From PWQG01 sp050486205 (lineage in GTDB: Bacteria > Pseudomonadota > Gammaproteobacteria > Pseudomonadales > Pseudohongiellaceae): a stretch of DNA of 64,000 nt. The number at the start of each line of letters is the position of its first letter. Positions within the stretch are counted from its first letter, which is position 1. The position numbers were made by a program, and so were the translations under genes. This document shows positions 17,655 through 27,345 of this stretch, one piece after another. The notes under the pieces were generated by a model, which was not told where the DNA came from, made no database searches, and saw nothing but the letters and a program-made list of their open reading frames with translations. The stretch spans positions 124,001-188,000 of the forward strand of contig JBJHCW010000003.1 in NCBI GenBank assembly GCA_050486205.1. The letters are read 5' to 3'.

Positions 17655-19316
17655 TCATTCTTCGCGGATGACCAGGGCTTCAAGTGGCGCAAACTGAATG
17701 CGCAAGTGTTCGCGCATCCGCGCCAGCTCATGGTCCTGCCAGCCTTCGGGTTCGGTCAACGCAAGCCAGGCATCAAAATAGTGTTCGGCCGCGTATTCGT
17801 GACCGAAACCACGTGGCGAGGTGCCTGCGGCCATGTCAGCGGCCAGTTGCAACATGGTGATGATCGGAAACCAGCGCAGGTCACTGGACACATCAGGTCC
17901 CCGGGGTGAGCGCATCCACGCGGGTTCACGATAGAAGGAGTCCGGTGAGAAAAAAGTGATGGGATCGCTGGCATATTGCAGGAAAGCAAGCCTGAAATCG
18001 CCCCAGGGCTGCTCGCCGGTTTCCAGTCCGCCGTTCTGGTTGGCGAAGCGAATCACCGAATCGTCCCTGAATCGCGGCAGCCACTCCGGTGAGTCAGGCA
18101 CCCGACGATTGGTTGCATCACGCCAGGTGTCGCTGCGAAAGGGTGGACCGCTCCACAGTGCACCCTGAAAGGGATCATCAATAATGTCATACAGATCGAA
18201 TGAGCGGTCCGAGTTCAACGCGCCCAGGCTGAGTCCAAACAGGTACAGCCTGGGGCGACTGTCAGCGGGTAGCTGTGTCCAGTGGCTGTAGACTGCCTGG
18301 AACAGGGCGCGGGCGCTTTCCACACCGTACGCGCCTTCGGCCATCAGTGACAGCGGACTGGGCAGATAGGAATACTGCGCGGCAACACTGGCAATGTCAC
18401 CACGATGCAGATACTCCAGCGGGTCGATGGCGGCCGGGTCTACCCAGCCGGTGCCCGTTGGGGTGATCAGCAGCAGGATGGAGCGCTCAAAGGCGCCGGT
18501 GCGCAGCAGTTCCGCCATCGCCAGCGCTGCCCGCTCTTCCGGGGTTTCTGCTGCGTTCAAGCCGACATAGATTCTGATCGGATCACTGGCCGTGGTTTCC
18601 GAGAAACGCTGGATGGACTGCGCGCGGGGCCCCAGGGAAAGATAACGACGGCCGTGGCGCCCCATGCTCTCCCAGCTCAACAGTGAGGCCTCGCTGCCGC
18701 TTCTGAGCGGGTCGAGCGGCGCTTCCATTTCCGGTTCAATCAGGGCGTCCACCTGTTGGTAGGAGCGATCCGCGCTGCGCAAGGCGAACGAGGCGAGTAC
18801 CCCATCAACAATGGCCCACACCAGCCACAGCGCCAGTACAAAGCCGCCAAAATGTGATATGCGTGGCGGCACCACCCGCTGGAGTTTTCTGGACAGCAAC
18901 AGGAAGAGTTGGTGGAACATCTTGCCGATCAGCAACAGCAACAGGAACACGGTCAATGCGATCAGGCCCACCCACAGTGCCCGCACACCCGGCACCTCAT
19001 CGAGCCCCATCAGTGCGCGCACATTGTTCTGCCACTGACTGGCCTGAAGCAGGAAGCTCACAGCCAGAATACCACACAGCACGGCAGCGATAGCCTGGAT
19101 GATACGCTGGGCGCGGGATCCTGCTGTCGGCAGCTGCAGGTAATTCCACAACCAGACCGCGCCGATGCCAACGCCGTATCCTGCGGCCATGGCAAGTCCG
19201 GAAAGCACGCCCTGGATGTTGTCGTCCCGCGGGAGCAGGCTGGGTGTCAGGGACAGGGCAAAAAACAGCGTGCCGCCCAGCAAGCCGATGGTCGAAAAAT
19301 GCCTTCCTACGCGCAT
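17655..19316 (-). CDS. Membrane-anchored alpha/beta-hydrolase family protein
   Basis: The N-terminal 190 residues hold four or five membrane helices (GLLGGTLFFALSLTPSLLPRD, GLAMAAGYGVGIGAVWLW, VGLIALTVFLLLLLIGKMF). The C-terminal domain has a nucleophile-elbow-like GLSLGALNSD after VYSHWTQLPADSRPRLYLF. This domain order matches the Abhydrolase_9 families (PF15420 plus PF10081), which I recall rather than have searched. The substrate is unknown. The stop is four bases from the mnmC start, so the two are probably co-transcribed. The domain is best known in actinobacteria, though proteobacterial members exist. Confidence 0.78.
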   Translation of the reverse strand: MRVGRHFSTIGLLGGTLFFALSLTPSLLPRDDNIQGVLSGLAMAAGYGVGIGAVWLWNYLQLPTAGSRAQRIIQAIAAVLCGILAVSFLLQASQWQNNVRALMGLDEVPGVRALWVGLIALTVFLLLLLIGKMFHQLFLLLSRKLQRVVPPRISHFGGFVLALWLVWAIVDGVLASFALRSADRSYQQVDALIEPEMEAPLDPLRSGSEASLLSWESMGRHGRRYLSLGPRAQSIQRFSETTASDPIRIYVGLNAAETPEERAALAMAELLRTGAFERSILLLITPTGTGWVDPAAIDPLEYLHRGDIASVAAQYSYLPSPLSLMAEGAYGVESARALFQAVYSHWTQLPADSRPRLYLFGLSLGALNSDRSFDLYDIIDDPFQGALWSGPPFRSDTWRDATNRRVPDSPEWLPRFRDDSVIRFANQNGGLETGEQPWGDFRLAFLQYASDPITFFSPDSFYREPAWMRSPRGPDVSSDLRWFPIITMLQLAADMAAGTSPRGFGHEYAAEHYFDAWLALTEPEGWQDHELARMREHLRIQFAPLEALVIREE

Positions 19317-19497
19317 CCGTTATCCTTCAGTCTGATACTGCTACTGAACCCTGCGGCGGCGGTTGTCCGACAAGGTCTGATGCAGGCGGCTCCCAAGCTG
19401 TCCAGGACCGTAAAGCACATGAAAAAAAAGGGTCGATAGGGTAGAATGCGGCCCTCGTTCGATCCCGTACGCCACACTTATAGTTCAGGACATCATA

Positions 19498-20593
19498 ATG
19501 GAAATCAATCCCTTGCTGCAAAAAATCAAGGACTTCACTGAGCGCACGGATACTCTCAGGGGGTATCTTTGACTACGATCACAAAAAAGACCGGCTCGCA
19601 GAAGTAGAACTGGAGCTGTCAGAATCCGCTGTCTGGGACAAACCCGAGTACGCCCAGGAGCTGGGCCGGGAGCGCTCTGCGCTTGAGACCGTGGTGGTGA
19701 CCATGGATCAGCTCTACAGTGGCCTGGGCGACGCTGCCGATATTCTGGACCTGGCGAAGGAGGAAAACGACACGGATCTGTTGGCGGAAGTGACAGCCGA
19801 CCTTGATGTCCTGGAAACAAAACTCGGCCTGCTCGAATTCCGTCGTATGTTCTCCGGCAAAATGGACGCCAACAATGCGTATCTGGATATCCAGGCCGGT
19901 TCCGGAGGCACTGAGGCGCAGGACTGGGCGGAAATGTTGCTGCGCATGTACATGCGCTGGGGAGAGGAAAAGGGCTTTGATGTAGAGTTGGTTGAAGTGT
20001 CAGCCGGGGAAGTGGCCGGTATCAAGAGTGCCACCATCTTCTTCAAGGGTGAGTATGCATTTGGCTGGCTGCGAACCGAAACCGGTGTGCACCGCCTGGT
20101 AAGAAAGTCGCCATTCGATTCGGGCAATCGTCGTCACACATCCTTTGCCTCGGTGTTTGTCTCACCGGAGGTAGACGATGACATCGAAATTGATCTGGAC
20201 ATGTCCCAGGTGCGCGTGGACACCTATCGCTCCAGTGGAGCGGGTGGACAGCACGTCAATACCACGGATTCGGCCATACGCCTGACACACGAGCCCACGG
20301 GTATTGTGGTCCAGTGCCAGAACCAGCGATCACAGCACAAGAACAAGGATCAGGCGATCAGCCAGCTCAAGGCCAAGCTGTATGAACTGGAACAACTCAA
20401 GCGCCGCGAGGAAGCCGATGCCGTTGAGGCGGAAAAGTCCGACATCGGTTGGGGCAGCCAGATTCGATCCTATGTACTTGACCAGTCGCGTATCAAGGAC
20501 CTGCGCACCGGCGTGGAGACCAGCAACACAGGCGCCGTGCTTGATGGCGATCTGGACCGATTCATCGAAGCCAGCCTGAAAAAAGGGCTGTAA
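19498..20593 (+). CDS. prfB: Peptide chain release factor 2, with programmed +1 frameshift
   Basis: RF2 ends translation at UGA and UAA codons. The gene starts at ATG 19498 and reads 24 codons to an in-frame TGA at 19570-19572, inside AGGGGGTATCTTTGAC. This is the classic RF2 frameshift site, with an internal Shine-Dalgarno AGGGGG, slippery CTT and TGA-C context. After a +1 shift the frame continues from GAC at 19571 to 20593, giving 364 residues. GGQ lies in SSGAGGQHVNTTDSAIR. lysS follows after 19 bases, the usual prfB-lysS operon. Confidence 0.97.
19553..19573 (+). promoter_or_regulatory. RF2 programmed frameshift signal
   Basis: An internal Shine-Dalgarno (AGGGGG), the codon CTT and the stop TGA followed by C form the autoregulatory frameshift site. 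Low RF2 lets ribosomes slip +1 and make more RF2. Confidence 0.95.
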
Positions 20594-20612
20594 GCAGGAA
20601 CACGAGGACAGC

Positions 20613-22115
20613 ATGACAGACATTACCCAGGCCGCGGACACCGGGCAACAGGACGAAAACAGGCTCATTGCCCAGCGACGCGAGAAGCTGACTGCAATCC
20701 GCTCCCGGCGCAATGCCTTTCCGAATGATTTTCGGCGCGACTGTCTGGCGGCTGATCTGCACGCGGCCCACGAAGCGCACAGCAAGGAAGCGCTTGAGGC
20801 GCTTGGCCGGCAGGTGAGTGTGGCTGGCCGGGTCGTTCGTATGCGCGGGCCTTTCCTGGTGATCCAGGATGTCAGCGGCACCCTGCAACTGTATTTCGCC
20901 CACAAGGAAATTGATGCGGCCGTGCTGGAAGAAATCAAATCCCTGGATCTGGGTGACATTGTTGGTGTGAATGGCAATGTATTTCGCACCGGCAAAGGTG
21001 AACTGACGGTCAATATCAATCAGTTGCGTCTGCTGACCAAGGCGCTCAGGCCACTTCCCGATAAACACAAGGGCCTGTCGGACACCGAGGTGCGTTACCG
21101 GCAGCGTTATGTTGACCTGATTGCCAATGAGACGTCACGCAATACCTTCATGCTGCGCTCGCGTATTGTCAACGCCATGCGTGCTTATCTGGTCAGCCAG
21201 GGTTTCATGGAGGTGGAAACACCCATGATGCAGGTGATTCCCGGTGGTGCCACGGCACGTCCGTTTGTCACCCATCACAACGCGCTGGATCAGCAGATGT
21301 ATTTGCGTGTGGCGCCGGAGCTGTATCTGAAGCGTCTGGTTGTGGGTGGATTCGAAAAGGTCTTCGAGATCAATCGCAACTTTCGCAATGAAGGCCTGTC
21401 CACCCGGCATAACCCCGAATTCACCATGGCCGAGTTTTACCAGGCCTACGCGGATTATCATGAGCTCATGGACATGACCGAGGACATGTTTTGTTTCATC
21501 GCCAACGAGGCGCTGGGCCGTACCGTGTTCAGTTATCAGGGACTGGAGATTGACTTCAGCAAGCCTTTTGCCCGACTTGCAGTGCGCGATGCGGTGCTGC
21601 AGTACTGCCCTGAGCTCAATGTGCAGCAGATCAATGACCGTGATGCGCTGGCGGCGGCTGCCGTGGCGTACGGCATGAAGGTGGAGGACAGCTGGGGCGC
21701 CGGACGCCTGCTGATGGAGATATTCGACGAAAAAGTCGAACACCACTTGCAGCAACCCACTTTCATCATTGAGTACCCGACGGAAGTGTCACCATTGGCC
21801 CGTCGCAATGACAATGACCCGGAAGTCACCGACCGCTTCGAATTGATCATAGGTGGACGCGAACTGGCCAATGGTTTTTCCGAACTCAACGATGCCGAAG
21901 ATCAGGCTGACCGCTTCCGGGAGCAGGTCGCCCAGAAAGATGCCGGTGACGCCGAAGCCATGCACTACGATGCCGACTATATAGCGGCGCTGGAGTACGG
22001 CATGCCACCCACTGCTGGCGAGGGTATCGGCGTGGACCGCCTGGTCATGCTGTTGACCGATTCGGCTTCCATCAAGGATGTGCTGTTGTTCCCGCATATG
22101 CGGCCGGAGCGCTGA
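20613..22115 (+). CDS. lysS: Lysyl-tRNA synthetase, class II
   Basis: LysS charges tRNA-Lys. The N-terminal OB fold (SVAGRVVRMRGPFLVIQDVSG) binds the anticodon. Class II motifs follow: FMEVETPMMQVIPGGATARPF, FEINRNFRNEGLSTRHNPEFTMAEFYQAYADY and GIGVDRLVMLLTDS. The length of 500 residues is standard. It forms an operon with prfB. The matching tRNA-Lys lies at the left of this window. Confidence 0.97.
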   Translation: MTDITQAADTGQQDENRLIAQRREKLTAIRSRRNAFPNDFRRDCLAADLHAAHEAHSKEALEALGRQVSVAGRVVRMRGPFLVIQDVSGTLQLYFAHKEIDAAVLEEIKSLDLGDIVGVNGNVFRTGKGELTVNINQLRLLTKALRPLPDKHKGLSDTEVRYRQRYVDLIANETSRNTFMLRSRIVNAMRAYLVSQGFMEVETPMMQVIPGGATARPFVTHHNALDQQMYLRVAPELYLKRLVVGGFEKVFEINRNFRNEGLSTRHNPEFTMAEFYQAYADYHELMDMTEDMFCFIANEALGRTVFSYQGLEIDFSKPFARLAVRDAVLQYCPELNVQQINDRDALAAAAVAYGMKVEDSWGAGRLLMEIFDEKVEHHLQQPTFIIEYPTEVSPLARRNDNDPEVTDRFELIIGGRELANGFSELNDAEDQADRFREQVAQKDAGDAEAMHYDADYIAALEYGMPPTAGEGIGVDRLVMLLTDSASIKDVLLFPHMRPER

Positions 22116-22142
22116 GTACAGAAGAAAGGTGACGGAAGACAG

Positions 22143-22829
22143 ATGACAGATGCGGGGCGCATAAAGCTGGAGTCATCCTGGCGGGTTTTGCTGGAGGATG
22201 AATTCGATAAAGATTACATGCGTGAACTGCGTGAGTTCCTGCTGTCCGAAAAGCAGCAGGGCAAGCTGATCTTTCCGGCCGGCAAGGACATTTTTAATGC
22301 CCTCAACAGCACGCCTTTTGACAGTGTCCGTGTCGTGATACTCGGGCAGGACCCCTACCACGGGCCGGGGCAGGCGCATGGGCTGTGTTTTTCAGTACAA
22401 CCGGGCGTTCCGTTGCCACCATCACTGCGCAATATCTACAAGGAAATCGGGCAGGATCTGGGCCTGACCATGGGCAGCAGTGGCTACCTTCAGCCCTGGG
22501 CTGATCAGGGCGTGTTACTGCTCAATGCCGTGCTCACCGTGGAGGCTGGTCGCGCCGCCTCGCATCAGGGCAAGGGTTGGGAGCAGTTCACAGACCGGAT
22601 CATCGCGCTGCTCAATGCGCGCCGAGAGAATCTGGTTTTTCTGCTTTGGGGCAGTTATGCCCAGCGCAAGGGACAGATCATAGATCGGGATCGACATCTT
22701 GTGCTGGAATCGCCGCACCCGTCGCCGTTGTCTGCCAGTCGGGGATTCTTCGGTAACCGGCATTTTTCACGCACCAACACCTGGCTGATTGAACACGACC
22801 TGGCACCTGTGGATTGGCGCATTGAGTAA
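22143..22829 (+). CDS. ung: Uracil-DNA glycosylase, family 1
   Basis: Ung removes uracil from DNA at the start of base excision repair. The water-activating motif GQDPYHGPGQAHGLCFSV and the DNA-intercalating motif ESPHPSPLSASRGFFGNRHF are intact. The 228 residues fit the family. It follows lysS after 27 bases and may be read from the same transcript. Confidence 0.97.
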   Translation: MTDAGRIKLESSWRVLLEDEFDKDYMRELREFLLSEKQQGKLIFPAGKDIFNALNSTPFDSVRVVILGQDPYHGPGQAHGLCFSVQPGVPLPPSLRNIYKEIGQDLGLTMGSSGYLQPWADQGVLLLNAVLTVEAGRAASHQGKGWEQFTDRIIALLNARRENLVFLLWGSYAQRKGQIIDRDRHLVLESPHPSPLSASRGFFGNRHFSRTNTWLIEHDLAPVDWRIE

Positions 22830-22864
22830 GCGGGCGAGTGACCAGTCAAGAGAAGGGGTAACAC

Positions 22865-24088
22865 ATGAGTGACGCAGTGCAGGAATCCGGCACCCTTATA
22901 GTGGTCGGGGCCAGTCACGCTGGTTCCCAGCTGGCTGTGCAGTCACGCAAGAGCGGCTGGACGGGGCGCATAGTGCTCATAGGTGATGAGCATTGCCTGC
23001 CGTACCACAGGCCGCCGCTATCCAAGACAGTGATGGCGGGCGAAAAAACTGTAGATGACATTCTGTTGCGCCCCCAGGCCATGTACGGGACGGCCGACAT
23101 CGAGCTGCGCCTTGGTCAGCATGTGTCGCGTGTTCAACGAGACAGCCGGACGGTGTTGCTGGATGACGGTGAAGAACTGCGGTATGACAAACTGGCACTG
23201 TGCACCGGCGCCCGGGTTGTGCATCTGCCCTTGGGTGAAGGGCTGGAAGGTGTGCACTATCTGCGAACCATCGCCCACATCAACGCCATTCGTGCGCATG
23301 TGGCCAGCGCACGCAAGGCGGTTGTGATCGGAGCAGGCTACATCGGGCTTGAAGCCGCTGCGGTGCTGCGCAAACTGGGCATGGAGGTGACGGTACTTGA
23401 GCGCGAGAGTCGTGTGTTGAATCGGGTGACCGGGCAACAGGTGTCTGACTACATCACACGCTTGCATCAGGCCCATGGCGTCAATGTCCTGTGCGATGCT
23501 GAAGTGCTGAGTATCAATGGTCAGCAGCGAGTGGATTCGGTCACTTGTGCCGACGGCGAAGTGCACCGTGCTGATCTGGTGATCGTGGGCGTTGGTATTG
23601 TGCCCGAAACCGGTCTGGCCGAGCAGTCCGGACTGCGAGTGGAGAATGGCATCTGCGTGGATGAGTATACACGAACCAGCGACCCGGATATCCATGCTGC
23701 CGGTGACTGCGCTGCCCACCCCAGCGCCCTGTACGGTCGCCGTATCCGTCTGGAGTCTGTGCAAAATGCCAACGACCAGTCACGTGTGGCGGCAGCGAAT
23801 ATCTGTGGCAAGCCAACTGTATACGATACAGTGCCATGGTTCTGGTCTGACCAGTTCAACATCAAGTTGCAGTCCGCGGGCCTGTTTCACGGATTTGATG
23901 ACGCTGTTGTGCTGGGTGACATCAGCCTTGGCAGTCAGGAAGGTTTCAGTGTGTTGTACTTCCGAGACGCCGTGCTGGTGGCGGCGGATTGCGTAAATCA
24001 GGCCCGGGTGTTCATGGCCTGCAAGAAGCTGGTTGGCGACAGGGCAGAGCGCAGTACTGCGCTGGATGCGCTGGCGGACAGGCCGTGA
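22865..24088 (+). CDS. FAD-dependent ferredoxin/rubredoxin-type reductase
   Basis: This flavoprotein should pass electrons from NAD(P)H to a ferredoxin or rubredoxin that feeds an oxygenase. The N-terminus has the FAD fold in VVGASHAGSQLAVQSRKSGW. The NAD(P)H site is VVIGAGYIGLEAAAVLRKLGMEVTVLE, and DIHAAGDCA is the second FAD motif. YHRPPLSK is typical of the putidaredoxin reductase group. No CxxxxC redox pair is seen, so this is not the dihydrolipoamide dehydrogenase missing from the E1/E2 cluster downstream. No ferredoxin gene adjoins it. Confidence 0.88.
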   Translation: MSDAVQESGTLIVVGASHAGSQLAVQSRKSGWTGRIVLIGDEHCLPYHRPPLSKTVMAGEKTVDDILLRPQAMYGTADIELRLGQHVSRVQRDSRTVLLDDGEELRYDKLALCTGARVVHLPLGEGLEGVHYLRTIAHINAIRAHVASARKAVVIGAGYIGLEAAAVLRKLGMEVTVLERESRVLNRVTGQQVSDYITRLHQAHGVNVLCDAEVLSINGQQRVDSVTCADGEVHRADLVIVGVGIVPETGLAEQSGLRVENGICVDEYTRTSDPDIHAAGDCAAHPSALYGRRIRLESVQNANDQSRVAAANICGKPTVYDTVPWFWSDQFNIKLQSAGLFHGFDDAVVLGDISLGSQEGFSVLYFRDAVLVAADCVNQARVFMACKKLVGDRAERSTALDALADRP

Positions 24089-24211
24089 AGGCTGGACAGC
24101 GCTACCGCTGACGTATATGCTTTTCCTTGATACAGCGATGGCATCACCACCCCCGATGCCTTGACGCTGCACTGACGACCTACCCGGTCCGAAGGCAAAC
24201 AGGAGGCATAC

Positions 24212-25282
24212 ATGTTCGACACAATCGAGCGTGCCGATCTTGATACGCTGCATTTCTGCAGCGACCGCAAATCCGGCCTGCGCGCTATTATCGCCATTCA
24301 CAATACCCGTCTGGGTCCCGCACTTGGCGGCTGTCGCTGTGTGTCCTACATCAGCGATGAGGCAGCCATTACCGATGTTGTCCGTCTTGCACGCGGCATG
24401 AGTTACAAGGCCGCACTGGCCAATGTGCCCCAGGGCGGCGGCAAGGCAGTGATTCTGAAACCGGCAGATGCGTTTGACAGAGGCGCGCTGTACAGGGCTT
24501 TCGGCAAATTCGTCAATGATCTGGGTGGGCGTTACATCACGGCTGTGGACAGTGGCACCCTGGTCAGCGACATGGACGAAGTAGCCAGTGTGACGCCCTA
24601 TGTGTCCGGCTCAGTGGCCGATGGCCTGGATCCTTCGCCGGTGACCGCATTGGGTGTGTATTCAGGCATTTGCGCGGCGGTGCGGCACCAGCTGGGTCGC
24701 GATACCGTCAATGGAGTACATGTTGCTTTGCAGGGAGTGGGCAATGTGGGTTATGCCCTGGCAGCGCTGCTGCATGACAATGGCGCACGACTCACTGTCA
24801 GCGATACCGACGGTGAGCGTATGCAGCGTTGTCTGCGCGACTTCAAGGCCAGCACGGTGGCTCCCGAAGATATTCACAAGGTCGATTGTGATGTGTTTTC
24901 CCCTTGCGGGCTTGGTGGTGTGCTGAACGAAAAAACCGTGTCCGAACTCAAGTGCAGTATTGTGGCGGGAGCGGCCAACAACCAATTGGCCAGTGACGAG
25001 CAGGGCCTGGCCTTGCACAGACGCGGCATACTTTACGCGCCGGACTATGTGATCAACGCTGGCGGTCTGATCCAGGTGTCACTTGGCTATCTGAAAAAAC
25101 CGGCTGAAGAAATCAACCGACGCACACTGGCGCTGGGCAGTGCGTTGAGTGACCTGTTCGAGAAAAGCCGCAGTGACAACTGTCCGCCGGAACAGATTGC
25201 CAATCTGGTGGCGGAAACCATTCTCTACGGCAAAGCCGGCGCGCCAGCAAATCAGGGAGGGCATCATGTACAACACTCTTGA
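24212..25282 (+). CDS. Leucine/branched-chain amino acid dehydrogenase
   Basis: Enzymes of this group oxidatively deaminate leucine, valine or isoleucine to 2-oxoacids with NAD. The substrate pocket appears in GPALGGCRC and MSYKAALANVPQGGGKAVI, with the catalytic lysine region. The dinucleotide site is GVGNVGYALAALLHDNGARLTVSDTD. The 356-residue length fits leucine dehydrogenase rather than the longer glutamate enzymes. AGGAGG lies eight bases before the ATG. It overlaps the E1-alpha gene by 17 bases. Together they suggest stepwise branched-chain amino acid breakdown. Confidence 0.88.
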   Translation: MFDTIERADLDTLHFCSDRKSGLRAIIAIHNTRLGPALGGCRCVSYISDEAAITDVVRLARGMSYKAALANVPQGGGKAVILKPADAFDRGALYRAFGKFVNDLGGRYITAVDSGTLVSDMDEVASVTPYVSGSVADGLDPSPVTALGVYSGICAAVRHQLGRDTVNGVHVALQGVGNVGYALAALLHDNGARLTVSDTDGERMQRCLRDFKASTVAPEDIHKVDCDVFSPCGLGGVLNEKTVSELKCSIVAGAANNQLASDEQGLALHRRGILYAPDYVINAGGLIQVSLGYLKKPAEEINRRTLALGSALSDLFEKSRSDNCPPEQIANLVAETILYGKAGAPANQGGHHVQHS

Positions 25283-26357
25283 TCGGGTTGATGGGCGACT
25301 CACCTGTATTGATGTCCAGGGAAAGTCTGTGACTGAGCTGCCGGCAGGTGTTGATGCAGACTGGTTACGCCGTTGTTATGAACACATGGTGCTGGTGCGG
25401 CAACTGGATAAAAAAGCCGTTGCCCTGCAGCGCACCGGGCAGATGCATACCTATCCGTCCTGCCTTGGGCAGGAGGCGGTCGGAACCGGCACAGGTATGG
25501 CCATGCAGGAAGAGGATGTGCTGGTGCCGTACTACCGTGACCAGGCGGTGCAACTGCTGCGCGGCGTGAAACCCGAACAGGTGCTCCAGGTGTGGGGTGG
25601 TGACGAACGGGGTAATATCTGGGACGGCGCCGCCAGGCGGGATTTGCCGAATTGCATACCAATAGGTACACAAATGCATCATGCGGCGGGTGTGGCCACC
25701 GCCATGAAATACCGCGGGGTTCGGCAGGCTGTGGTGGCGACCTGTGGTGACGGGGCCACGTCCCGTGGTGATTTCTACGAGGCCCTGAACCTGGTCGGTG
25801 TCTGGCAGTTGCCAATGGTCACGGTGATCAACAACAACCAGTGGGCCATTTCTGTACCACGCTCTCTGCAAAGTGGTACCCGGTCGTTGGCAGAAAAAGC
25901 GACTGCAGCAGGCATCAAGGGTGTCCAGGTAGATGGCAATGATGTGGTGGCTGTCTATCAGGCCGTCAGCGAGGCACTCGACAAGGCACGCAAGGGTAAG
26001 GGTGGCACCCTGGTCGAAGCGGTGACCTACCGCCTGACCGACCACACTACCGCAGATGATGCAACGCGGTACCGCGACCCTGAAGAAGTCAGCAGGGCAT
26101 GGGAGTTCGAGCCGATCAAGCGGTTGCAGACCTGGTTGCACGACAACGGCGCCTGGTCGCCTGCGCAGGAAAAGAAACTGATCAGTGAGGTGCAGGAAAA
26201 AGTCGACGCGGCGGTGGCTGCCTACCTGAATGAACCCGCGCAGGCGCCTGATGATTTTATGGCGTATGTGTTCCGTGATATGACTCATCCCCTGGTTGCC
26301 CAGCGCGAGCAGTTGCTGCAACGCCTGCAGCAGGGAGGTGTTGACCATGAAAGCTGA
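25266..26357 (+). CDS. 2-oxoacid dehydrogenase E1 component, alpha subunit (BCKDH/PDH type)
   Basis: E1-alpha binds thiamine diphosphate and decarboxylates a 2-oxoacid. The TPP motif GDGATSRGDFYEALNLVGVWQLPMVTVINNNQWAIS is intact. RTGQMHTYPSCLGQEAV and YYRDQAVQLLRGV are family signatures. I start at ATG 25266 (363 residues), which has GGGAGG just upstream inside the end of the dehydrogenase gene. The stop overlaps the E1-beta start by 11 bases. The upstream leucine-type dehydrogenase favours branched-chain 2-oxoacids over pyruvate, but motifs alone do not settle this. Confidence 0.9.
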   Translation: MYNTLDRVDGRLTCIDVQGKSVTELPAGVDADWLRRCYEHMVLVRQLDKKAVALQRTGQMHTYPSCLGQEAVGTGTGMAMQEEDVLVPYYRDQAVQLLRGVKPEQVLQVWGGDERGNIWDGAARRDLPNCIPIGTQMHHAAGVATAMKYRGVRQAVVATCGDGATSRGDFYEALNLVGVWQLPMVTVINNNQWAISVPRSLQSGTRSLAEKATAAGIKGVQVDGNDVVAVYQAVSEALDKARKGKGGTLVEAVTYRLTDHTTADDATRYRDPEEVSRAWEFEPIKRLQTWLHDNGAWSPAQEKKLISEVQEKVDAAVAAYLNEPAQAPDDFMAYVFRDMTHPLVAQREQLLQRLQQGGVDHES

Positions 26358-27345
26358 TGTCAAGACACATGCGGTGACCCTGGTGGAGGCGGTGACCCTG
26401 GCATTGCGCCGGGCCATGCTTGAATCCGATGACGTGGTGGTGCTGGGCGAGGACATAGGCATCAATGGCGGTGTATTCCGAGCCACGCTGGGATTGCGTG
26501 AAGAGTTTGGTTACAAACGTGTGATCGATACACCGCTGGCTGAACAACTCATTGCCGGTATTTCCGTGGGCATGGCCACGCAGGGCATGCGTCCGGTGGC
26601 CGAGATTCAGTTCATGGGGTTCATCAACTCCACGGTGGAGCAGATGCTCTGCCATGCAGGTCGTATGCGTAATCGTACTCGCGGGCGCCTCAGCTGCCCC
26701 ATGGTGCTGCGCGCACCCTATGGTGGTGGTATTCATGCACCCGAGCATCACTCTGAAAGCACTGAAGCCATGTTTGCCCATATGCCCGGCATGCGGGTAG
26801 TGATTCCATCATCACCCACACGTGCTTATGGACTGTTGCTGTCGGCCATCCATGATCCGGACCCGGTGGTGTTTCTGGAACCCAAACGTATCTATCGCAT
26901 GGTCAAGCAGAAAGTCACCGATGATGGTCAGGGCCTGCCGCTGGATACCTGTTTTACCCTGCGTCCGGGTCAGGATGTGACTCTGGTGTCCTGGGGCGCA
27001 ATGATCCATGAAACCCTGCAGGCGGCAAAAACACTGGAGCAGGAAGGGGTCGACGCGGAAGTCATTGATGTGGCCACCATCAGTCCACTGGACATGGACA
27101 CCATACTGCATTCTGTGGAAAAAACCGGACGCTGTGTGATTGTGCAGGAAGCGGCGCGCAGTTTTGGTGTGGGTTCGGAAATCAGCGCAAGACTGGGTGA
27201 GGAAGGCCTGCTGTTTCTGCAGGCGCCGGTGCAGCGTGTGACCGGATACGACACACCGATGCCGTATCCGAAGAACGAACATCTTTACATGCCAGGCACC
27301 GAGGACATTCTGGCGGCTGCGCGCAGGACATTGGAGGGTTCATGA
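26347..27345 (+). CDS. 2-oxoacid dehydrogenase E1 component, beta subunit
   Basis: E1-beta pairs with E1-alpha to form the TPP-binding active site. VVLGEDIGINGGVFRATLGL, DTPLAEQLIAGISVGMATQGMRPVAEIQFMGF and RAPYGGGIHAPEHHSES are typical. The C-terminal transketolase domain has TLVSWGAMIHETLQAA. I start at ATG 26347 (332 residues), preceded by GGGAGG. It overlaps the genes on both sides by 11 and 4 bases, so the three subunits are tightly coupled. Confidence 0.92.
   Translation: MKADVKTHAVTLVEAVTLALRRAMLESDDVVVLGEDIGINGGVFRATLGLREEFGYKRVIDTPLAEQLIAGISVGMATQGMRPVAEIQFMGFINSTVEQMLCHAGRMRNRTRGRLSCPMVLRAPYGGGIHAPEHHSESTEAMFAHMPGMRVVIPSSPTRAYGLLLSAIHDPDPVVFLEPKRIYRMVKQKVTDDGQGLPLDTCFTLRPGQDVTLVSWGAMIHETLQAAKTLEQEGVDAEVIDVATISPLDMDTILHSVEKTGRCVIVQEAARSFGVGSEISARLGEEGLLFLQAPVQRVTGYDTPMPYPKNEHLYMPGTEDILAAARRTLEGS

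Noticed and set aside
19570..19572. TGA in prfB as a nonsense mutation or selenocysteine codon
   Set aside because: The context is the known RF2 frameshift site, and the +1 frame continues as normal RF2.
22865..24088. Flavoprotein as the missing E3 (lipoamide dehydrogenase)
   Set aside because: It lacks the CxxxxC redox pair and the C-terminal dimerisation domain of E3; motifs fit ferredoxin reductases.
24140..24160. GGCATC/GATGCC hairpin before the leucine-type dehydrogenase gene
   Set aside because: Only six base pairs and no T-run; too weak to call a terminator or operator.
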